Translations under genes and position numbers: made by a program | Source: a virus | Reading direction: 5' to 3' (one strand) | IMG/VR virus record: IMGVR_UViG_3300044695_002920 | Location: 1-57,808 of that record | Length of the DNA: 57,808 nt | In this document: positions 16,858-25,069 of the stretch, piece after piece | How the letters are laid out: each line of letters opens with the position of its first letter | How positions within the stretch are numbered: the first letter of the stretch is position 1 | The notes under the pieces: model-generated | Told to the model about the DNA's origin: nothing | The model's database searches: none | Seen by the model: the letters and a program-made list of their open reading frames with translations, nothing else

Positions 16858-16874
16858 GTTGTCTCACTCCTTTT

Positions 16875-17798
16875 TCAGCGAGCCGAACTGTCGTAGGCCT
16901 TGTACGCCTTTAAATAGCGTTGGCGCTGTGCAGGGTCATCCCATACGCCAGCGTCGATCATAGCCTGTTTCCGTTCGGGTGTCACGTATATTTCGTTTTT
17001 AGTGCTGCGCGGTGCATGCTCACGGGTTTTGCCCATGGGCGGACCACGCCGTTTCGGTTTGGTAGTCGCGGTTTCTTCGCCACTTTCAAGGGCCTCGGCG
17101 ACGCGCGCCGTAAGCTCTTCCCAGTACTCGCGCGCGGCGGGGTTGTACCCGTCTCGCACCAGTTCTGCGTCAATCGCCTTGGTCACGGCGCTGTCGCGGT
17201 CGCGGCCACTGGGGTCGTACCACGGGTTGGCTGACATCCACTCCTTGGCGTAGTTGACCACGTTCGGGTCGACCCGCGGCGTGGCTGCCTGTCGCTGCGC
17301 AGCCTCAAACTGCTGCTTAGCACCCATGAGCTGCTGAGCCTCGGCCATCGCCTGATCGCGGATGCGCATGGCCGCCACGACGTCCTCGCCATTGCCCGCC
17401 TCAGTCGCCTTGGCGATGAAGTGTTCAGCCTGCTGGATGTCGCGCTGCGCCTTGGCGATGCGGCCCTCAAGCGTCTTGGCGTTGGTGTTGACCGCGTGCC
17501 CTTCGACTGCGGAGAGGCGGCGAAGCATCTCCTCATTCTGCTGCTTGAGCATGCGGATCTGCCGCTCGGCGTCATCACGCGCCTTGCGTACACGATCGCG
17601 GCGGCGTTCGCGGCGTCGGCGGTTACCGGCCGTCACCTCTTCTTCGCTGTCGTCCTCGCTGGTGGCGAGGCGCTCGTCCTCCTCGTCATCGTCATCAGTG
17701 TCCGCGTCGTCGGCGGCCTGATCCTCGTCCCCTTCGGGCTGAGTATCGACGGGGACCAGCTCCTCGTCTTCGTTATCGGTAATCGTATTGTCGGTCAT
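16875..17798 (-). CDS. Capsid scaffold protein
   Basis: The first 55 residues are extremely acidic (EDQAADDADTDDDDEEDE). Next come a basic RRRRERRRDRVRKAR stretch and a long predicted coiled coil to about residue 170. The C-terminal end is basic and helical (MIDAGVWDDPAQRQRYLKAYKAYD). Acidic head, coiled-coil middle and capsid-binding tail are the hallmarks of a phage scaffold, and the gene sits upstream of the capsid gene. It would be expelled or degraded at maturation. Confidence 0.8.
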   Translation of the reverse strand: MTDNTITDNEDEELVPVDTQPEGDEDQAADDADTDDDDEEDERLATSEDDSEEEVTAGNRRRRERRRDRVRKARDDAERQIRMLKQQNEEMLRRLSAVEGHAVNTNAKTLEGRIAKAQRDIQQAEHFIAKATEAGNGEDVVAAMRIRDQAMAEAQQLMGAKQQFEAAQRQAATPRVDPNVVNYAKEWMSANPWYDPSGRDRDSAVTKAIDAELVRDGYNPAAREYWEELTARVAEALESGEETATTKPKRRGPPMGKTREHAPRSTKNEIYVTPERKQAMIDAGVWDDPAQRQRYLKAYKAYDSSAR

Positions 17799-17826
17799 AA
17801 CCGGCTCCCTATTGTAGCCTTATCGA

Positions 17827-18255
17827 TCAGATGAAGGCCTTGATGCCGAGCGGGTCGCCCGTCACCTTGCCGATCAGATCGAGGTCGTTGAAGATTACCA
17901 GCAGCGCCTCACCAGCGCCGTCGGCGGTTTTGACGGTCCAGCGATCGCCGCCATACTTGGGCACGCGGACGAAGTCGCCCGGCTCGCACCAGCTCCCTTC
18001 GGGCCAATGCTCCATGGTAGTACGGTTCTTGAATGCCAGTTCTCCCACGCGGACCACCTTGGCGATCTGCGTGTTCCACGCGTCCGTTTCACGCGTCTCC
18101 GTGGTCAGGATGATCCCGCCCTTGGTCTTCTGCTTTGGCGTGCGTATCTGTACCAGTACGCGGCTGCCAAACGGCTGTACGCCCGGATCGCAAGGCGGAA
18201 ACGCCTCGTCCTCACTGTCGTAGCCAAACTCAACTTTGTTAGCTAATTCAATCAT
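17827..18255 (-). CDS. GroES-like co-chaperonin
   Basis: The 142-residue protein reads PFGSRVLVQIRTPKQKTKGGIILTTETRE, then IAKVVRVGELAF, and later CEPGDFVRVPKYGGDRW. This is the order of the GroES barrel: the first strand (P-x-x-DRVLV-like), a mobile loop with GGIIL as the GroEL-contacting hydrophobic triplet, then the roof and the GD-x-V strand. Phage co-chaperonins of this kind replace host GroES for folding capsid protein. Placement between portal and scaffold fits. An N-terminal extension of about 28 residues is present. Confidence 0.85.
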   Translation of the reverse strand: MIELANKVEFGYDSEDEAFPPCDPGVQPFGSRVLVQIRTPKQKTKGGIILTTETRETDAWNTQIAKVVRVGELAFKNRTTMEHWPEGSWCEPGDFVRVPKYGGDRWTVKTADGAGEALLVIFNDLDLIGKVTGDPLGIKAFI

Positions 18256-18273
18256 TTGCGCTCCATTCTTAAC

Positions 18274-18468
18274 TCACAATGCGAAGTCGCGCCGCTCCTT
18301 CTCGGCGATCATGTCGATCAGCGTGCGCTTCGCATGCTCGAGCCCTGCATACATCCCGACGGCCCGACCGTAGTCAAAGCCGTCCCTTCCCGCTGGATGC
18401 GACAACGCCTCAGTAGCAAGGCGAGCCTGCTCCTGTTCGAGGCGTTGCAGTAGGACTTCGATCTTCAT
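18274..18468 (-). CDS. Small helical protein (64 aa)
   Basis: An all-helical charged protein (MKIEVLLQRLEQEQARLATEAL). Its segment GRDGFDYGRAVGMYAGLEHAKRTLIDMIAEKE resembles small phage proteins found beside portal genes. Its ATG overlaps the TGA of the gene before it. No known function. Confidence 0.6.
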   Translation of the reverse strand: MKIEVLLQRLEQEQARLATEALSHPAGRDGFDYGRAVGMYAGLEHAKRTLIDMIAEKERRDFAL

Positions 18469-18605
18469 GCGGGGGTTTTCTTGCCTCCACTGACTTCGAA
18501 CTTGGGGTGCTGCCCCATCTGCATCAGCTTGTGCATGTTGGTGTTCTTGGGTGTCATGCCGCCTGCGGCCTTGCCCTTACTGAGTACTGCGTCGTTCTTC
18601 TTCAT
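18465..18605 (-). CDS. Very small basic protein (46 aa)
   Basis: A short frame beginning MKKNDAVLSKGKAAGGMTP, lysine-rich, ending SGGKKTPA. The start at 18605 is preferred over an in-frame ATG two codons earlier because AAAGGA then lies at normal distance. The stop overlaps the next ATG. It resembles the small basic genes near 13 kb in composition, hinting at a packaged or DNA-binding peptide. Confidence 0.55.
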   Translation of the reverse strand: MKKNDAVLSKGKAAGGMTPKNTNMHKLMQMGQHPKFEVSGGKKTPA

Positions 18606-18617
18606 GGCCATTCCTTT

Positions 18618-21161
18618 CTACGGATTGGGGTTGATGCCGGTGCCAGTGGATACCGCCACACGCTCGCCGGACGCGATCTCGGCCTGCGCGAGCGCCATGG
18701 CCGTCTGGTTGTCCTGTGAGTTCATGGTCATGCGGGCCTGCAGCTCGGCGGCGGTGCGTGCGTCCTCGGCCTGCTGGCGCTGCTGCTCGATGGCGACCTT
18801 GGTCTGCAGCTCGGCGGCGTCCATCTGGGCGTCCTGCTGCATCTTCTGCGCCTCCATCTGCATGCGCTGTGCGTCCACCTGCATGTCCATCTGCGCCTTC
18901 TGGGCTGCCTGCTGTGCCTTCTGGCCTTCGAGCTGCAGCTTCTGCCCCTCGAGCGCGAGGCGCGGATCCTGCATCGGCGGCTGCTGGAACTGCTGCATGA
19001 TCTGCTGCGCCTGCTGGATGATCTGCGGCACCTGCTGGAAGATCTGCGAGCCCTCGGTCAGGGCCGTGGTCGACGCCTCGGCGAGCATGCGGTCGAGGGC
19101 CTTGCGTCCCTGCGTGTCCTTCGGGCTCATCTTGCGCATCATGTCGCCCAGATCCTCGCCGCCCAGCGCCTCGGTCGACACGTCGAACACGGTCGAGGCG
19201 TACCACAGGGCGACGTGCTCCTTGATGTGGTTGAGGATTGCGGGGATGTACACCGGCGCGAAGATCGGGTTCGATCCGAACGTCGGGCTGGTCAGGTAGC
19301 TAAGGTGCGTCTGCAGGTGCGCGAGGTGGTCCTGCTCGGGGAATGCCGTGACTGGTCGGCCCAGCGACGCGGCGACGTTCTCGTTGACCGCGTTCTGCTC
19401 GCTCGGCTCCATGGGCGGATTGAGCAGCTCCTTAGCGTTCGGGATCTTGAGCGTCTCGAGGAGACGCTCCTCGACCTTGCGCAGGTTGTAGAGCTGCGGC
19501 ATCGTGGCCGCGCGCTGGGCCACGGCCTGCACCTGAGCGTAGCGCTGCGCCTCGCTGAAGATGTTCGGGTCGGACACCGGCACGACGTCGAGCACGCCGT
19601 CGAAGTCTGCGCGCGTCGCCAGCTCCTCGCCCGCGTCCTTCTCGAGGCGCTCGTCGTCGAGGTTGAAGCCGTTGAGGCGGTCAAGGATGCGCAGCATGCG
19701 CCCCATCGCGTCGTGCAGGCGGCTGTGGATGGCCGAGTAGACCACCGCGCCCTGCTCGAGCTTAGCCAACGTGGTGCCGACTGGCGCGTTGGGGTTGCCG
19801 TCGGCGATGTCGTCCATGGACGTGCGGACCACGCCCTTGCCCGCCTCGACGAGGAAGCCGAGGAGCTGGAACAGGACGGGCGACGGTGGGTTGTACGGCA
19901 GCGGCATGGCCAGCTTGCGCACGTCGTCGACGTTGAGGCCGCCCTCGATCTCCTCGGTCTGGCCCGGCTGGATCGACAGGCTCTGCCCTCCGGCCGTGCC
20001 GCCCTTGAGCTTGAGCATAGTCTGGCTGTTGCTGATGTGCGCGCTGTCGAGCAGTGCGCGCAGCGCGCCGGTGGCTGCGCCGGACAGGCCGCCGATCATG
20101 TGCGGCAGGCCGATGGGGTACGCGCCGCGCCACGGGATGAAGGGCCACTCGACGAAGTGCTGCATCTCCTCGCGGTACTCGTCTTCCTCGTCCCAGTTGC
20201 GGTAGATCGCGAGCACCTTGCCGCTCGGCTTGTCGATGCTGATGATGTAGGGGCTGGCCTCCTCGTCGTCACCGATCCGCGCAATGGCGTAGATCTCGTA
20301 GACGATGCGCAGGCCGTCCTCGTTGTAGCTGGTCGGGTCGCGGCCCTCGATCTTGTCGTTGGCCACACCGGCCACGGACTGCTCCGGCTCCATGCCGGAC
20401 AGCGTCAGCTCGACGTCGCGGTACATGCCCTCGGCGACGCGGTCCTCATAATCGAGCTGCGTCAGGTACTGGACGTGCGTGCGCCGCTGCGCGGTGTAGA
20501 AGTTGGTGGCCGCGTAGGGCAGGTAGATGTCGTCGATCGGCACGAACAGGAAGGTCGGCCGGTTGCGCCGCTCGTCCCAGCCCAGCTTGAGGTACTGCGC
20601 GCCGCCCAGTGGCACCTGCGTCATGAGCTGCTCCAGCTCGGCGCGGACCTCGGGGCACTGCACGGTCATCTGCCAGTTGAGCAGGCTGCTCTTGCGCTTG
20701 GCCTTGTTGATCTTCTCCTGCGTCGCCTCGCCGGAGATGTAGTCCTTGGCCGGACCCTGCGGCGGGAAGATCTCCTTCATGGCACGCGCCGCGAAGTCGA
20801 CGCAGGCCTCGGTCATGAGCGGGTGGACGACCTTGTTCGCGCCTTGGAACTGCGCGCCGCCGGGCGCGTCGTCGCCCAGACCGGTGCGGCGTAGGCCCTC
20901 CTCATACTGCTCGTCGCGCTTCTTGCGCGCCTCCTTGTCGCGGGAGATCAGGTCGAGGAAAGTGCTCGACAGGTGCGCGAGTTCGGTCTCGGGCATCTCC
21001 TCGGCGAGGTTGGCGTAGAACTCGCTCTCGGCCGGACGCGGGCCCACGTCCTCGTCGTCGAGGCGGACGATCGCGCCGCCATCGGGCGTGTCTTCGACGT
21101 CGTCGTTGACGTCTGGCAGATCCACATACTCGCCCTCGGGCATCTCGTTCTCGTCGTCCAC
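18618..21161 (-). CDS. Portal protein
   Basis: The 847-residue protein has an acidic N-terminus. GGAQFQGANKVVHPLMTEACVDFAARAMKEIFPPQGP follows around residue 100, then LKLGWDERRNRPTFLFVPIDDIYLPY, typical of the large podovirus portals that form the 12-fold DNA channel. The last 180 residues are a glutamine-rich helix (QIIQQAQQIMQQFQQPPMQ and EGQKLQLEGQKAQQAAQKAQ), likely the barrel extending into the capsid. It lies just after the large terminase gene, as usual. Confidence 0.9.
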   Translation of the reverse strand: MDDENEMPEGEYVDLPDVNDDVEDTPDGGAIVRLDDEDVGPRPAESEFYANLAEEMPETELAHLSSTFLDLISRDKEARKKRDEQYEEGLRRTGLGDDAPGGAQFQGANKVVHPLMTEACVDFAARAMKEIFPPQGPAKDYISGEATQEKINKAKRKSSLLNWQMTVQCPEVRAELEQLMTQVPLGGAQYLKLGWDERRNRPTFLFVPIDDIYLPYAATNFYTAQRRTHVQYLTQLDYEDRVAEGMYRDVELTLSGMEPEQSVAGVANDKIEGRDPTSYNEDGLRIVYEIYAIARIGDDEEASPYIISIDKPSGKVLAIYRNWDEEDEYREEMQHFVEWPFIPWRGAYPIGLPHMIGGLSGAATGALRALLDSAHISNSQTMLKLKGGTAGGQSLSIQPGQTEEIEGGLNVDDVRKLAMPLPYNPPSPVLFQLLGFLVEAGKGVVRTSMDDIADGNPNAPVGTTLAKLEQGAVVYSAIHSRLHDAMGRMLRILDRLNGFNLDDERLEKDAGEELATRADFDGVLDVVPVSDPNIFSEAQRYAQVQAVAQRAATMPQLYNLRKVEERLLETLKIPNAKELLNPPMEPSEQNAVNENVAASLGRPVTAFPEQDHLAHLQTHLSYLTSPTFGSNPIFAPVYIPAILNHIKEHVALWYASTVFDVSTEALGGEDLGDMMRKMSPKDTQGRKALDRMLAEASTTALTEGSQIFQQVPQIIQQAQQIMQQFQQPPMQDPRLALEGQKLQLEGQKAQQAAQKAQMDMQVDAQRMQMEAQKMQQDAQMDAAELQTKVAIEQQRQQAEDARTAAELQARMTMNSQDNQTAMALAQAEIASGERVAVSTGTGINPNP

Positions 21162-21172
21162 AGCTCAGTCCT

Positions 21173-22618
21173 TCATGCGGAATATGGGTTGCTATACTCT
21201 TTCGGCGACGCTCTGTCACCATCCCTGCTCACAGGGGGCTTGGTCAGCTTGATCAGGCCCTTGTCCATGGCCACGCGGATGGCCTGTGTCGTCTGGTCGA
21301 CATGGTCGTCGTGCTTGATGGAGTTGCCACCGGCGAAGGTGCAGAGCTGGTAGATCACCGGCTCGCACCAGTTGCGCGGCTTGCCGGGGCTCTTCTCGCT
21401 CTCGGGCATCCAGACGCGCTTCTGCGCGAAGATCGGCGAGGCGATGTGCAGGCGCGTCAGCTTGTCAGCGCGGCCGGGGTTGTAGGCGTAGGCCGTGATG
21501 CCCTCGCGCTCGAGCATCTGGCGCAGGCTGATGCCGCTGCCCTTGTCCTCGATCAGCAGCATGTCGGGCTTGCGTCCCGACGTGCGCGGCTTGTCGGATC
21601 CGAACATCGGCTTGATCAGCGCCGCGTCCTCGTCGTCGCCGTAGGGCGTGTTCATCTCCCGCTTCACGCGCTTCATCAGGTCGGGCAGGCCGAGGTGGTC
21701 CTCCCAACAGTCGAGCAGCATGATGTGGCTCATGCTCTTGTACTGGAAGACGCCCCACACGCCGCAGGCTGTCGGGTCGGGGTCGTGGCTCTTCTTGTCG
21801 ATGCTCTTCTCGGTGTAGGCCGTGTCGAGGCTCATGATGATGTAGTCGAACTTGGGCAGCGTGCGATCGGCGGGCCACAGGTTGATCCAACTGCGGCGGA
21901 TGATGCCCGCCTCCTCGGGATTGATCAGCTCGCCGTACAGCTCCTGCCGCCCGATTTTTGTCCCCTCATATTGTGCGAGCTTGTCGAAGAAGACGTCGGG
22001 CAGGTTGGCGCGGTTGTCGTATGTCGAGCCACGCACGATGATGCGCCCCTTCTTGGGTATCGTGAGCTGGCGCACGATCTCGACGGGGCGAGGCGTCGTC
22101 GTCCAGAGCAGGCGCGGGTGCTTGCCGAGGCGCAGGCCAAACTCGAGCATGTCGAGCGTGTACGTCGCGTCCTTGCCCCACGCCGCCAATTCATCACACC
22201 AAGCGTCGGCATGCTGTGGGCCGCGCAGGCGATCGGCCTTCTCCGCGCTGAAGCCGCGGATCTGCGCGCCGTTGACCAGCGTCAGGATGATGTCGGTCTT
22301 GTTGTAGTCGCGCACGCACTCGGGCGGGATGACGTTGAGCAGCCCGCTCTCACCCTCGAAGCAGACGAGCCGGACGTCGGCCTGTGTCGGGGCAACGACG
22401 CAGCGCGGGAAGGCGTCGGGATCGAGGTAGGCCGCGCGGCCCATCCACTCCGCGCCGACGCGCGTCTTGCCGAAGCCGCGACCGGCCATTGCGCCGAACT
22501 CGTTCCACCCGCTCTCGGGCGGGATCTGGTCGTCGCGAGCCGTGGCGAACCAGTCGGTCTGCCACAAGGTGAAACTCTTGAAGTGCAGCGACGCAGTATC
22601 GAGGTTGAGCGCGCTCAC
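21173..22618 (-). CDS. terL: Terminase large subunit
   Basis: This is the packaging motor ATPase and nuclease. Walker A is GRGFGKT (Lys51), Walker B is AWCDE (Asp142-Glu143), and the coupling motif is TTTPRP (about 173-178). The RNase H-like nuclease has SLDTAY (Asp265), LLIEDKGSG (Glu357/Asp358) and HDDHVD (437-441). At 481 residues it is of normal size. The stop lies 11 bases before the portal gene, and the start overlaps the end of the small subunit gene. Confidence 0.95.
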   Translation of the reverse strand: MSALNLDTASLHFKSFTLWQTDWFATARDDQIPPESGWNEFGAMAGRGFGKTRVGAEWMGRAAYLDPDAFPRCVVAPTQADVRLVCFEGESGLLNVIPPECVRDYNKTDIILTLVNGAQIRGFSAEKADRLRGPQHADAWCDELAAWGKDATYTLDMLEFGLRLGKHPRLLWTTTPRPVEIVRQLTIPKKGRIIVRGSTYDNRANLPDVFFDKLAQYEGTKIGRQELYGELINPEEAGIIRRSWINLWPADRTLPKFDYIIMSLDTAYTEKSIDKKSHDPDPTACGVWGVFQYKSMSHIMLLDCWEDHLGLPDLMKRVKREMNTPYGDDEDAALIKPMFGSDKPRTSGRKPDMLLIEDKGSGISLRQMLEREGITAYAYNPGRADKLTRLHIASPIFAQKRVWMPESEKSPGKPRNWCEPVIYQLCTFAGGNSIKHDDHVDQTTQAIRVAMDKGLIKLTKPPVSRDGDRASPKEYSNPYSA

Positions 22619-23034
22619 TGGATCGTGGAGGTCTGGTCTTTACTCGGTCGTTGCGCCTGCAGCGTCTTGACGATGTCGAGGGCGGCGAAGCGCTCGGCGA
22701 TCTCGCGCGCACGCTCGTCGGTGACGACGTCGTCCTTCTCGCGCCAGCGGCCGCGTGTCTTGAGGAAGAAGATCATGGCCGTGGTGTCGCCCGCGATCGC
22801 CTTGGCATACAGCGAGGAAGCCACGGTCGCGACGCCGCGTGCGGACGCATCGGCCAACTCGCAGGCGTAATATTTGGACAGCGTGTCTTCGGAGATGCCC
22901 AGTTCACGGGCGATGACGAGCTGCGTCGTGCCGACCCGAGCCCACGTCTTCACGAGGTTTCGCGTCTCTTCGGTCGGCTGGTGCGCAGGCATCCCGCCGG
23001 TGAGCCTCTTTGTATTTCCGCTTTTTGCCGTCAT
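22615..23034 (-). CDS. terS: Terminase small subunit
   Basis: The 139-residue protein starts MTAKSGNTKRLTGGMPAHQP. Its HTH, LVIARELGISEDTLSKYYACEL, would recognise packaging DNA. The C-terminal part (AMIFFLKTRGRWREKDDV) is a known hallmark of phage small terminases. The start at 23034 is chosen because AAGGGGACC precedes it; an upstream GTG-type start is less good. Its stop overlaps the large subunit start. Confidence 0.85.
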   Translation of the reverse strand: MTAKSGNTKRLTGGMPAHQPTEETRNLVKTWARVGTTQLVIARELGISEDTLSKYYACELADASARGVATVASSLYAKAIAGDTTAMIFFLKTRGRWREKDDVVTDERAREIAERFAALDIVKTLQAQRPSKDQTSTIQ

Positions 23035-23114
23035 GTCGGTCCCCTTGCGCCCGCAATCAATCGCGCAGGCGTCACCGGACTTAGATAGCATCGGCCACGC
23101 GGATCGACAAGAGG

Positions 23115-23726
23115 TCAGAGCAAGTCGCCGAACTCTTCGCGCAGCCTAGACAGCTCGACCACCTCTTCTATGCGCTCCGGCGTGGCCAGTGTGCCGTCGC
23201 GCAGGCGTCGATACGGTGGCTTCTCGTCACTTACTGCAGCCTTAGACACCTTCGAGAAATTACTCGGCCGCCGGTGAGCCTCACACCGACGCGTGATGCC
23301 GCGCGCCACACTGACTGCCGAGGGCACCAGCGTGCGATAGGGCGTCGAGCACTCGCAACACTCGCCATCGAACATGTAGAACGCGAACTTGCCGCGCTTC
23401 GTCACGCGCCACGTCAGGCCCGCAAAGGTGAACGTGACGCCGCCATACTCGAACAGCGCGCCGACCTTGGGCGTGCCCTTGAGCCCGCCATTCTCTTCCC
23501 TGAACTTTTCATACCGCGCGCAGAACGACGCCTCGGGGCCCCGTTTACGAGGGTAGGCCACCCGCGCCTCCTCATAGGCCCGCCCAGCATCCTCCACATC
23601 GACGAACGACCCGAGCCACTTGCGCTGCCCTGCGACGTATACGACGGCAGTGAACCGATCGGTACGAGCGTCATAGGTCACACCGGTATACCCACTGGCC
23701 AACAGCCTCTTAGTTTCAATATCCAT
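23115..23726 (-). CDS. AP2-domain DNA-binding protein
   Basis: Residues about 10-60 read SGYTGVTYDARTDRFTAVVYVAGQ and RKWLGSFVDVEDAGRAYEEA. The G-V-x-x-D-x-x-x-x-x-W-x-A-type sheet and following W-L-G-x-F-x-x-x-E-x-A-A-x-A-Y helix match the AP2 fold, found in plant ERF factors and phage homing endonucleases. No HNH nuclease motif is visible; the rest has CCECSTPY-like cysteines and GITRRCEAHRR. It is the first minus-strand gene from the divergent control region, with GGAGGCAGT before its ATG. It may be a late-gene regulator. Confidence 0.7.
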   Translation of the reverse strand: MDIETKRLLASGYTGVTYDARTDRFTAVVYVAGQRKWLGSFVDVEDAGRAYEEARVAYPRKRGPEASFCARYEKFREENGGLKGTPKVGALFEYGGVTFTFAGLTWRVTKRGKFAFYMFDGECCECSTPYRTLVPSAVSVARGITRRCEAHRRPSNFSKVSKAAVSDEKPPYRRLRDGTLATPERIEEVVELSRLREEFGDLL

Positions 23727-23739
23727 ACTGCCTCCTGTT

Positions 23740-23788
23740 TTGCTGACACTGCTGATACAACATAGTAGGTGCTTAATCAACAGTGCAA
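23740..23788 (-). promoter_or_regulatory. Putative leftward promoter of the AP2 gene
   Basis: On the minus strand TTGCAC (23788-23783) is followed after 18 bases by TATGTT. Downstream lie TCAGCAGTG and TCAGCAAAACAGGAGG, which echo the CAGCAAC leader of the rightward early promoters. It would drive the AP2 gene and possibly the terminase genes. The call rests on pattern only. Confidence 0.45.
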
Positions 23789-23802
23789 CGCCAATCTACA
23801 CG

Positions 23803-23859
23803 GTGGTATATATACACCGAAGGAGCTGTGTATATACCACTGTTACTGTATACTACCAC
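23803..23859. promoter_or_regulatory. Operator-like inverted repeat in the divergent region
   Basis: GTGGTATATATACAC at 23803-23817 faces GTGTATATACCAC at 23828-23840, an almost perfect inverted repeat that differs by one TA step. A third half-copy, GTATACTACCAC, lies at 23848-23859. The set is AT-rich and sits between the leftward and rightward promoters, as an operator for a dimeric repressor would. Confidence 0.6.
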
Positions 23860-23892
23860 AGAGTGCAACATACGCAACAACCACAGTGCACG

Positions 23893-23955
23893 TTGCATCG
23901 CGTTGCAAGTGTTGCAAAAAAAGTTTGCATAAGGCTATTGCAATGTAAATCTGCA
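23893..23955 (+). promoter_or_regulatory. Iteron-like run of TTGCA boxes
   Basis: TTGCA begins at 23893, 23903, 23912, 23925 and 23938, with CTGCA at 23951. The last four are exactly 13 bp apart. Inverted TGCAA copies occur at 23784 and 23864. The same 13-bp spacing is found at every other early promoter module. The cluster may be a high-affinity regulator site or, given the nearby AT-rich DNA, part of a replication origin. Confidence 0.65.
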
Positions 23956-23987
23956 TGTGCAATATACTGTGAGACAGCAACACGGAG
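23938..23987 (+). promoter_or_regulatory. Early promoter module A
   Basis: TTGCAA at 23938 could act as -35, with AATATA (17-bp spacer) or TATACT (19-bp spacer) as -10. CAGCAAC at 23975-23981 lies at the expected RNA start, and GGAG follows as Shine-Dalgarno. It drives the first rightward gene, starting at 23998. Confidence 0.65.
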
Positions 23988-23997
23988 TACCCAGACA

Positions 23998-24201
23998 ATG
24001 ACCGAACCGACCATCATCTTCTACGCAATGGACGCAGCTACCGCAGAAGCCGAGCTGGGCCTCTACGTCTCAAACCCTGCCGATAAGTATGTGATCGTCG
24101 AGTTCTGGGCCGAGGCCGACCAGTATGACTTCGGCGCGGCTTTCCGCACTCGCGCCGATCTCGAAGCTACCATGCGCGGCGAGAAGTATCAGTGGTATTG
24201 A
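23998..24201 (+). CDS. First early protein, acidic (67 aa)
   Basis: The ATG follows CAGCAACACGGAGTACCCAG, a leader copied almost exactly before the next gene. The protein (MTEPTIIFYAMDAATAEAEL ... GEKYQWY) is acidic and mixed alpha/beta. As the first rightward gene it is a candidate host-takeover protein. No family recognised. Confidence 0.75.
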   Translation: MTEPTIIFYAMDAATAEAELGLYVSNPADKYVIVEFWAEADQYDFGAAFRTRADLEATMRGEKYQWY

Positions 24202-24225
24202 TCAGCAACAAGGAGTACCCAGACC

Positions 24226-24426
24226 ATGCAAACGACCACACACCAAGGCTGGACCATCAGCTACTGCAGCCACCGCCGCGCCTTCGAGGCCGTCGCGCCT
24301 GACTACGAACCGCTATGGCTCGGTGAGGCTGACGGCTGGGTCGACGGCGAGCGCTTCGACGCCAACACACTGGCCGAGGCCGTCGCCGAGATCGACGCCC
24401 GCATCGCAGAGGGGGCAGGCGCATGA
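24226..24426 (+). CDS. Early small protein (66 aa)
   Basis: Its leader CAGCAACAAGGAGTACCCAG duplicates that of the preceding gene, but no TTGCA boxes are found upstream, so only the translation leader is shared. The protein contains GWTISYCSHRRAFEAVAPDYEP and ends in a helix. Its stop overlaps the next ATG (ATGA). Unknown function. Confidence 0.7.
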   Translation: MQTTTHQGWTISYCSHRRAFEAVAPDYEPLWLGEADGWVDGERFDANTLAEAVAEIDARIAEGAGA

Positions 24427-24683
24427 TCACCCCCAAGCTCAACATCAACGGATCCAGCGCCGACGACCTGATCAACCCCCGCCGTGAGGCTATCGGCCAC
24501 CTGATGGACGCCATCGAGGCCCTGTCGCAGGTCGTGCCCAACGGCCGCGACTATCCGGGCAACAACACCGCCTGCCTCGCCGATCGTGAGGCGCACTACG
24601 ACCGCATCGCCATCATCAAGCGCCTCCGCGACGACATCTTCGACGAGGCCATCGCCATCAAGCAACAGGAGCAAGAAGCATGA
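24423..24683 (+). CDS. Early small helical protein (86 aa)
   Basis: Helical and acidic; contains EAIGHLMDAIEALSQVVPNGRDYPG and REAHYDRIAIIKRLRDDIFDEA. This pattern recurs in small early proteins of several phages, where the role is not established. ATGA overlaps couple it on both sides. Confidence 0.7.
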   Translation: MITPKLNINGSSADDLINPRREAIGHLMDAIEALSQVVPNGRDYPGNNTACLADREAHYDRIAIIKRLRDDIFDEAIAIKQQEQEA

Positions 24684-25069
24684 AGTACGATACCCCATAC
24701 CGACAAGCCGCGCTGACGGAGTGCCGCGACAGCGTCGAAAGTTTCTACCACGCCATCAACGAAAAAGAGGACGATGCCAAGCTAATGAGTTCGGCTGCAT
24801 ACGACGTCGTAGGCCGCGCCATCTCCGACTGGCTTAAGACGCCCGGCATACTGAGCTGCAAGCTCGACGTCGAAGAGCAGACGCTCGAGTTGTATATCGC
24901 GTCTCCCATCGAAGAAGAAGACTTAGCCACGTTCACGCTGCCCTTCGCCGAGCTTGTGCGCGCCACTGCGCGCACTTGCCAAAGTTGGGATGGCCTACCG
25001 CCATCGGACCTGTCGGCGATGCTGCGCAAGCTGGCCGACGAGATCGATGCAAGGGAGCAAGAAGCATGA
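24680..25069 (+). CDS. Early protein, paralogue of the gene at 25739 (129 aa)
   Basis: It contains VVGRAISDWLKTPGILSCKLDVEEQTLELYI and then FTLPFAELVRA and LSAMLRKLADEIDA. The gene at 25739 shows the same order (VAREWIE, LEFEVPLADVI, LAVLLRQLADKLEA), so the two appear to be diverged duplicates. Mixed helix-sheet fold, acidic. Function unknown; duplication within the early region suggests host-directed proteins. Confidence 0.75.
   Translation: MKYDTPYRQAALTECRDSVESFYHAINEKEDDAKLMSSAAYDVVGRAISDWLKTPGILSCKLDVEEQTLELYIASPIEEEDLATFTLPFAELVRATARTCQSWDGLPPSDLSAMLRKLADEIDAREQEA

Noticed and set aside
19215-20894. Long plus-strand open frame (about 559 codons)
   Set aside because: It lies antisense to the portal gene and reflects the GC-rich codon bias. 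The portal reading is supported by family motifs and neighbours.
21302-22870. Long plus-strand open frame opposite terminase
   Set aside because: Antisense shadow of the large and small terminase genes, whose catalytic motifs are clear.
24203-24224. A further early promoter before the second early gene
   Set aside because: The CAGCAAC and GGAG leader is copied there, but the paired TTGCA boxes and a -10 are missing, so only the leader is duplicated.
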